From DATKEG01 sp035544515 (GTDB taxonomy: Bacteria; Acidobacteriota; Vicinamibacteria; Fen-336), in NCBI GenBank assembly GCA_035544515.1, contig DATKEG010000230.1, forward strand, positions 1 to 7,069: a DNA stretch of 7,069 nt. Reading direction: 5' to 3'. The translations under genes were made by a program, and so were the position numbers. Positions 5,238 to 7,069 of the stretch are shown here, one piece after another. Below the pieces are notes generated by a model that saw only the letters and a list, made by a program, of their open reading frames with translations, had not been told where the DNA came from and did not search any database. The stretch's first letter is position 1, and every line of letters begins with the position of its first letter.

Positions 5238-6227
5238 ATGAAGATGCGCGTCCTGGCCGTGGGCGCCGTGCTGCTCTTCTCCGGCGTCGGTTGCGCCAAG
5301 GTGCAGAGCAGGGCGGCCTTCAAGGACGGGAACAAGGAGTACACGAGGGAGAACTTCAAGCGCGCGATCGCCCTCTACGAGCGCGCGGTCGAGCTCGACC
5401 CGAACCTCGGCGAGGCGTGGTTCTACCTCGGCAGCTCCTACCAGGCGATGTACCGCCCGGGCAAGGACACGCCCGAGAACAACGCGTTGCTCGAGAAGGC
5501 CAGCGCGGCCTACAAGACGTCTCTGGAGCGGAACCCCGCCACGACCGAGCAGCAGAAAAAGGTCAAGACGAACACCCTGGGAGCCCTGATCGCCATCCAC
5601 TCCGACGAGCCCTTCAAGAACTTCGACGTCGCGCAGCAGTACGCGCAGCAGCTCGTCCAGGAGAACCCGAACGACGCGAAGAACCTCTACGCCCTGGCCA
5701 ACCTGTACGAGAAGTTCGACCAGATCGACCGGGCGGAAGAGACCTATCGGCGCGTCTCCGAGCTCAACCCCAACGACCCCAAGGCCTGCGGTGCCCTGGC
5801 CGCCTTCTACAACAAGCCGCTCTGGGAGGGGCGCTCCAAGTTCGACCAGGCCATCGAGGTCCTGCAGCGCTGCGCCAACCTCGATCCCGACGACGCCGGC
5901 GGGTACCAGAAGGTGGCCAGCTTCTACTGGGACAAGGCCTATCGCGACCCGTTGATCACGGACGAGCAGAAACAGCAGTACGCCCAGAAGGGCATGGAGG
6001 CGGTCGACAAGGCGCTGGAGCTCAAGCCCGAGTACTTCGACGCGGTCATCTACAAGGGCCTCCTCTACCGCGTGATGGCCAGCGTGGCCAAGGACCCGCG
6101 CCAGCGCGCGCAGTACCTCGACCAGGCGCAGACCCTGCAGAAGCAGGGGCTGGAGCTGCGCAAGCAGCAGCAGGCCGCGGAGGCGGCGGCCGCGGCCGCC
6201 GGCGGCTCGCCCGCGCCGGGGTTGTAG
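5238..6227 (+). CDS. TPR-repeat protein, probable lipoprotein
   Basis: This 329-residue protein has a signal peptide: basic MKMR, a hydrophobic stretch (about 5-15), then SGVGC with Cys19 as the likely lipidated residue. The lipobox is atypical because Gly takes the usual Leu at -3. The exported part is rich in tetratricopeptide repeats, which are helical hairpins used to bind proteins. Clear units are about 25-57 (NKEYTRENFKRAIALYERAV, then ELDP), 58-100, 147-180 (LYEKFDQIDRAEETYRRV, then SELNP), 202-216 (FDQAIEVLQRCANLDP region) and 245-265 (AVDKALELKP region). C184 and C212 are the only other cysteines. The tail from about 305 is Gln/Ala-rich, ending in an alanine run and GGSPAPGL. GGGAG at 5226-5230 lies 7 nt before the ATG at 5238. 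The partner and exact function are not recognisable; it probably acts as an envelope scaffold. It is monocistronic in the window and converges on the hydrolase gene. Confidence 0.88.
   Translation: MKMRVLAVGAVLLFSGVGCAKVQSRAAFKDGNKEYTRENFKRAIALYERAVELDPNLGEAWFYLGSSYQAMYRPGKDTPENNALLEKASAAYKTSLERNPATTEQQKKVKTNTLGALIAIHSDEPFKNFDVAQQYAQQLVQENPNDAKNLYALANLYEKFDQIDRAEETYRRVSELNPNDPKACGALAAFYNKPLWEGRSKFDQAIEVLQRCANLDPDDAGGYQKVASFYWDKAYRDPLITDEQKQQYAQKGMEAVDKALELKPEYFDAVIYKGLLYRVMASVAKDPRQRAQYLDQAQTLQKQGLELRKQQQAAEAAAAAAGGSPAPGL
6184..6201. repeat. 18-bp perfect palindrome in the alanine-run coding region
   Basis: CGGCGGCCGCGGCCGCCG reads the same on both strands and lies in the alanine-codon run near the 3' end of the TPR gene. 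It could fold into a very stable hairpin about 25 nt before the stop. Alternating GCG/GCC alanine codons give such symmetry easily, so a function is doubtful. Confidence 0.4.
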
Positions 6228-6259
6228 GGACGAAAGGGGGCTCGCTCGGGCGGCGGGCT

Positions 6260-7069
6260 TCACCCCGGCAGGGTCTTCGTGTCGCAGGAGAGGATGTCGC
6301 TCGATCCTCGCGCCGCCATGACGGCGGTGCGGATCGCCTCCACCACGACCTGCGGCTGGTCGGCCGTGACCACGTGGCCCGATTCCTCCGCGATCACCTG
6401 GCAGCCGCGCTCGGACAGGCCGACCAGGTCGCGCTGCAGCTCTCGCCAGGCGGCGTCGGTCCCGCGCCCGGCCGTGACCACCATGACGGGGACGGCCAGC
6501 TTGCGACGAGAGGTCTCGGCTTCCGCCGCGCTCTGCCGCACGTGGGCGATCTCGCTGGCGGCGGCCAGATACCCGGCGGTGCGGAACCGCGTCGCGCGCG
6601 CCATGGCCTGCGTGGACGGCGCCAGGGAATCGGGGCCGCGCGCGAACGACACGCCGAGGAGGCGGAACACGCCGAGGGGGGCGAGCAGCGGAACGACGCG
6701 CGCGAGGCGTGGAACCTCCATCTCCTGCCGCTCGTGCGAGGCGTCGACGAGCACGAGGCCGGCCACGCGCTCGGGGTGCTCGGAGGTGAAGACGCGGGCG
6801 TAGAGGCCGCCGATGGAAGCTCCGGCGAGCACCACCGGACCGACGATGCCGGCGCGGTCGAGCAGCCGGGCGAGCTCGTGCGCGATGCGTCCCGCCGTCC
6901 GCGGCGACGGCCCGGGATCGCTGTAGCCCAGCCCCGCGCGATCGTATGCGCACACGCGCGTGAACCGGGCGACCTCCGGCTGGACGAACCCCCCGCCGGA
7001 GGTCGAGCCCGAGAGGCCGGCCTCGAGGACCACGGCCGGCGAACCGGATCCCATGCACCAGATGTGAAG
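6260..7069 (-). CDS. Alpha/beta-fold hydrolase (5' end outside window)
   Basis: 269 residues are visible and the N-terminus is beyond the right edge. The frame stays open upstream of the ATG at 7054 and reads LHIWC before MGSGSPAVVLEAGL. That matches the LHIxCxGSGSPxVVLEAG pattern I recall at the start of this hydrolase group, so Met at 7054 is internal and not the start. Numbering from that Met, the features are VVLEAG (oxyanion-side strand) at 8-13, RVCAYDRAGLGYSDPG at 33-48, and the nucleophile elbow GASIGG with Ser80. VAGLVLVDASHE follows at 97-108, and the catalytic His is H227 in EESGHVVTADQPQVV. The acid residue is not certain. The fold suggests an esterase, lipase or C-C hydrolase, and the substrate cannot be told. 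The C-terminal end at SCDTKTLPG is close to the expected length after the last helix. It converges on the TPR lipoprotein gene with 32 bp between the stops and no clear terminator. Confidence 0.92.
   Translation of the reverse strand, partial: LHIWCMGSGSPAVVLEAGLSGSTSGGGFVQPEVARFTRVCAYDRAGLGYSDPGPSPRTAGRIAHELARLLDRAGIVGPVVLAGASIGGLYARVFTSEHPERVAGLVLVDASHERQEMEVPRLARVVPLLAPLGVFRLLGVSFARGPDSLAPSTQAMARATRFRTAGYLAAASEIAHVRQSAAEAETSRRKLAVPVMVVTAGRGTDAAWRELQRDLVGLSERGCQVIAEESGHVVTADQPQVVVEAIRTAVMAARGSSDILSCDTKTLPG

Noticed and set aside
6205..6259. Bidirectional terminator between the TPR and hydrolase genes
   Set aside because: Only a 4-bp CCCG/CGGG stem at 6210-6220 is visible, with no T-run on either strand.
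5169..7058. A 629-codon minus-strand frame across the TPR gene and hydrolase
   Set aside because: It spans two real genes on different strands and frames. Its content mirrors the antisense of the TPR gene and an off-frame reading of the hydrolase.

Overview
The window is GC-rich, tightly packed bacterial chromosomal DNA. It has six protein genes: two are cut by the window edges and four are complete. Nothing in it suggests a mobile element, CRISPR array, rRNA or tRNA. The mix of an MglA-family GTPase, a bifunctional Rel, zinc-ribbon ribosomal protein L28, a probable TPR lipoprotein and sigma70-type promoters fits a high-GC Gram-negative bacterium with a Deltaproteobacteria-, Acidobacteria- or Rokubacteria/Methylomirabilota-like gene style. 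The exact lineage cannot be fixed from the sequence alone.

Left part (1-2001, minus strand): a signalling pair. The first gene encodes an MglA-type small GTPase fused to a C-terminal region shaped like a histidine-kinase core whose phospho-acceptor and ATP-binding residues appear to be lost. About 55 bp downstream, probably in the same transcript, lies an intact receiver domain of a response regulator whose output domain is beyond the window edge. This fusion is the most unusual item in the window.

Middle (2002-5078): a divergent spacer carries a near-consensus promoter for rpmB (ribosomal protein L28, plus strand). rpmB meets ridA (minus strand) tail to tail with one base between the stop codons. 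ridA lies downstream of a full-length bifunctional rel/spoT gene on the same strand, in the familiar rel-ridA order. The 163-bp rel-ridA spacer holds a 12-bp tandem duplication, a recurring CGGAGCGT word and a strong GC hairpin.

Right part (5079-7069): a second divergent spacer holds back-to-back promoters for rel and for a TPR-repeat probable lipoprotein. A perfect 13-bp inverted repeat sits between the -35 and -10 of the lipoprotein promoter. The lipoprotein gene converges on an alpha/beta-hydrolase gene whose 5' end lies outside the window.

The genes form three physiological themes: GTPase/two-component signalling, translation and the stringent response with amino-acid stress (rpmB, rel, ridA), and envelope or hydrolase functions. 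I see no single integrated new system. The GTPase/pseudo-histidine-kinase fusion beside a response regulator is the best candidate for something undescribed.
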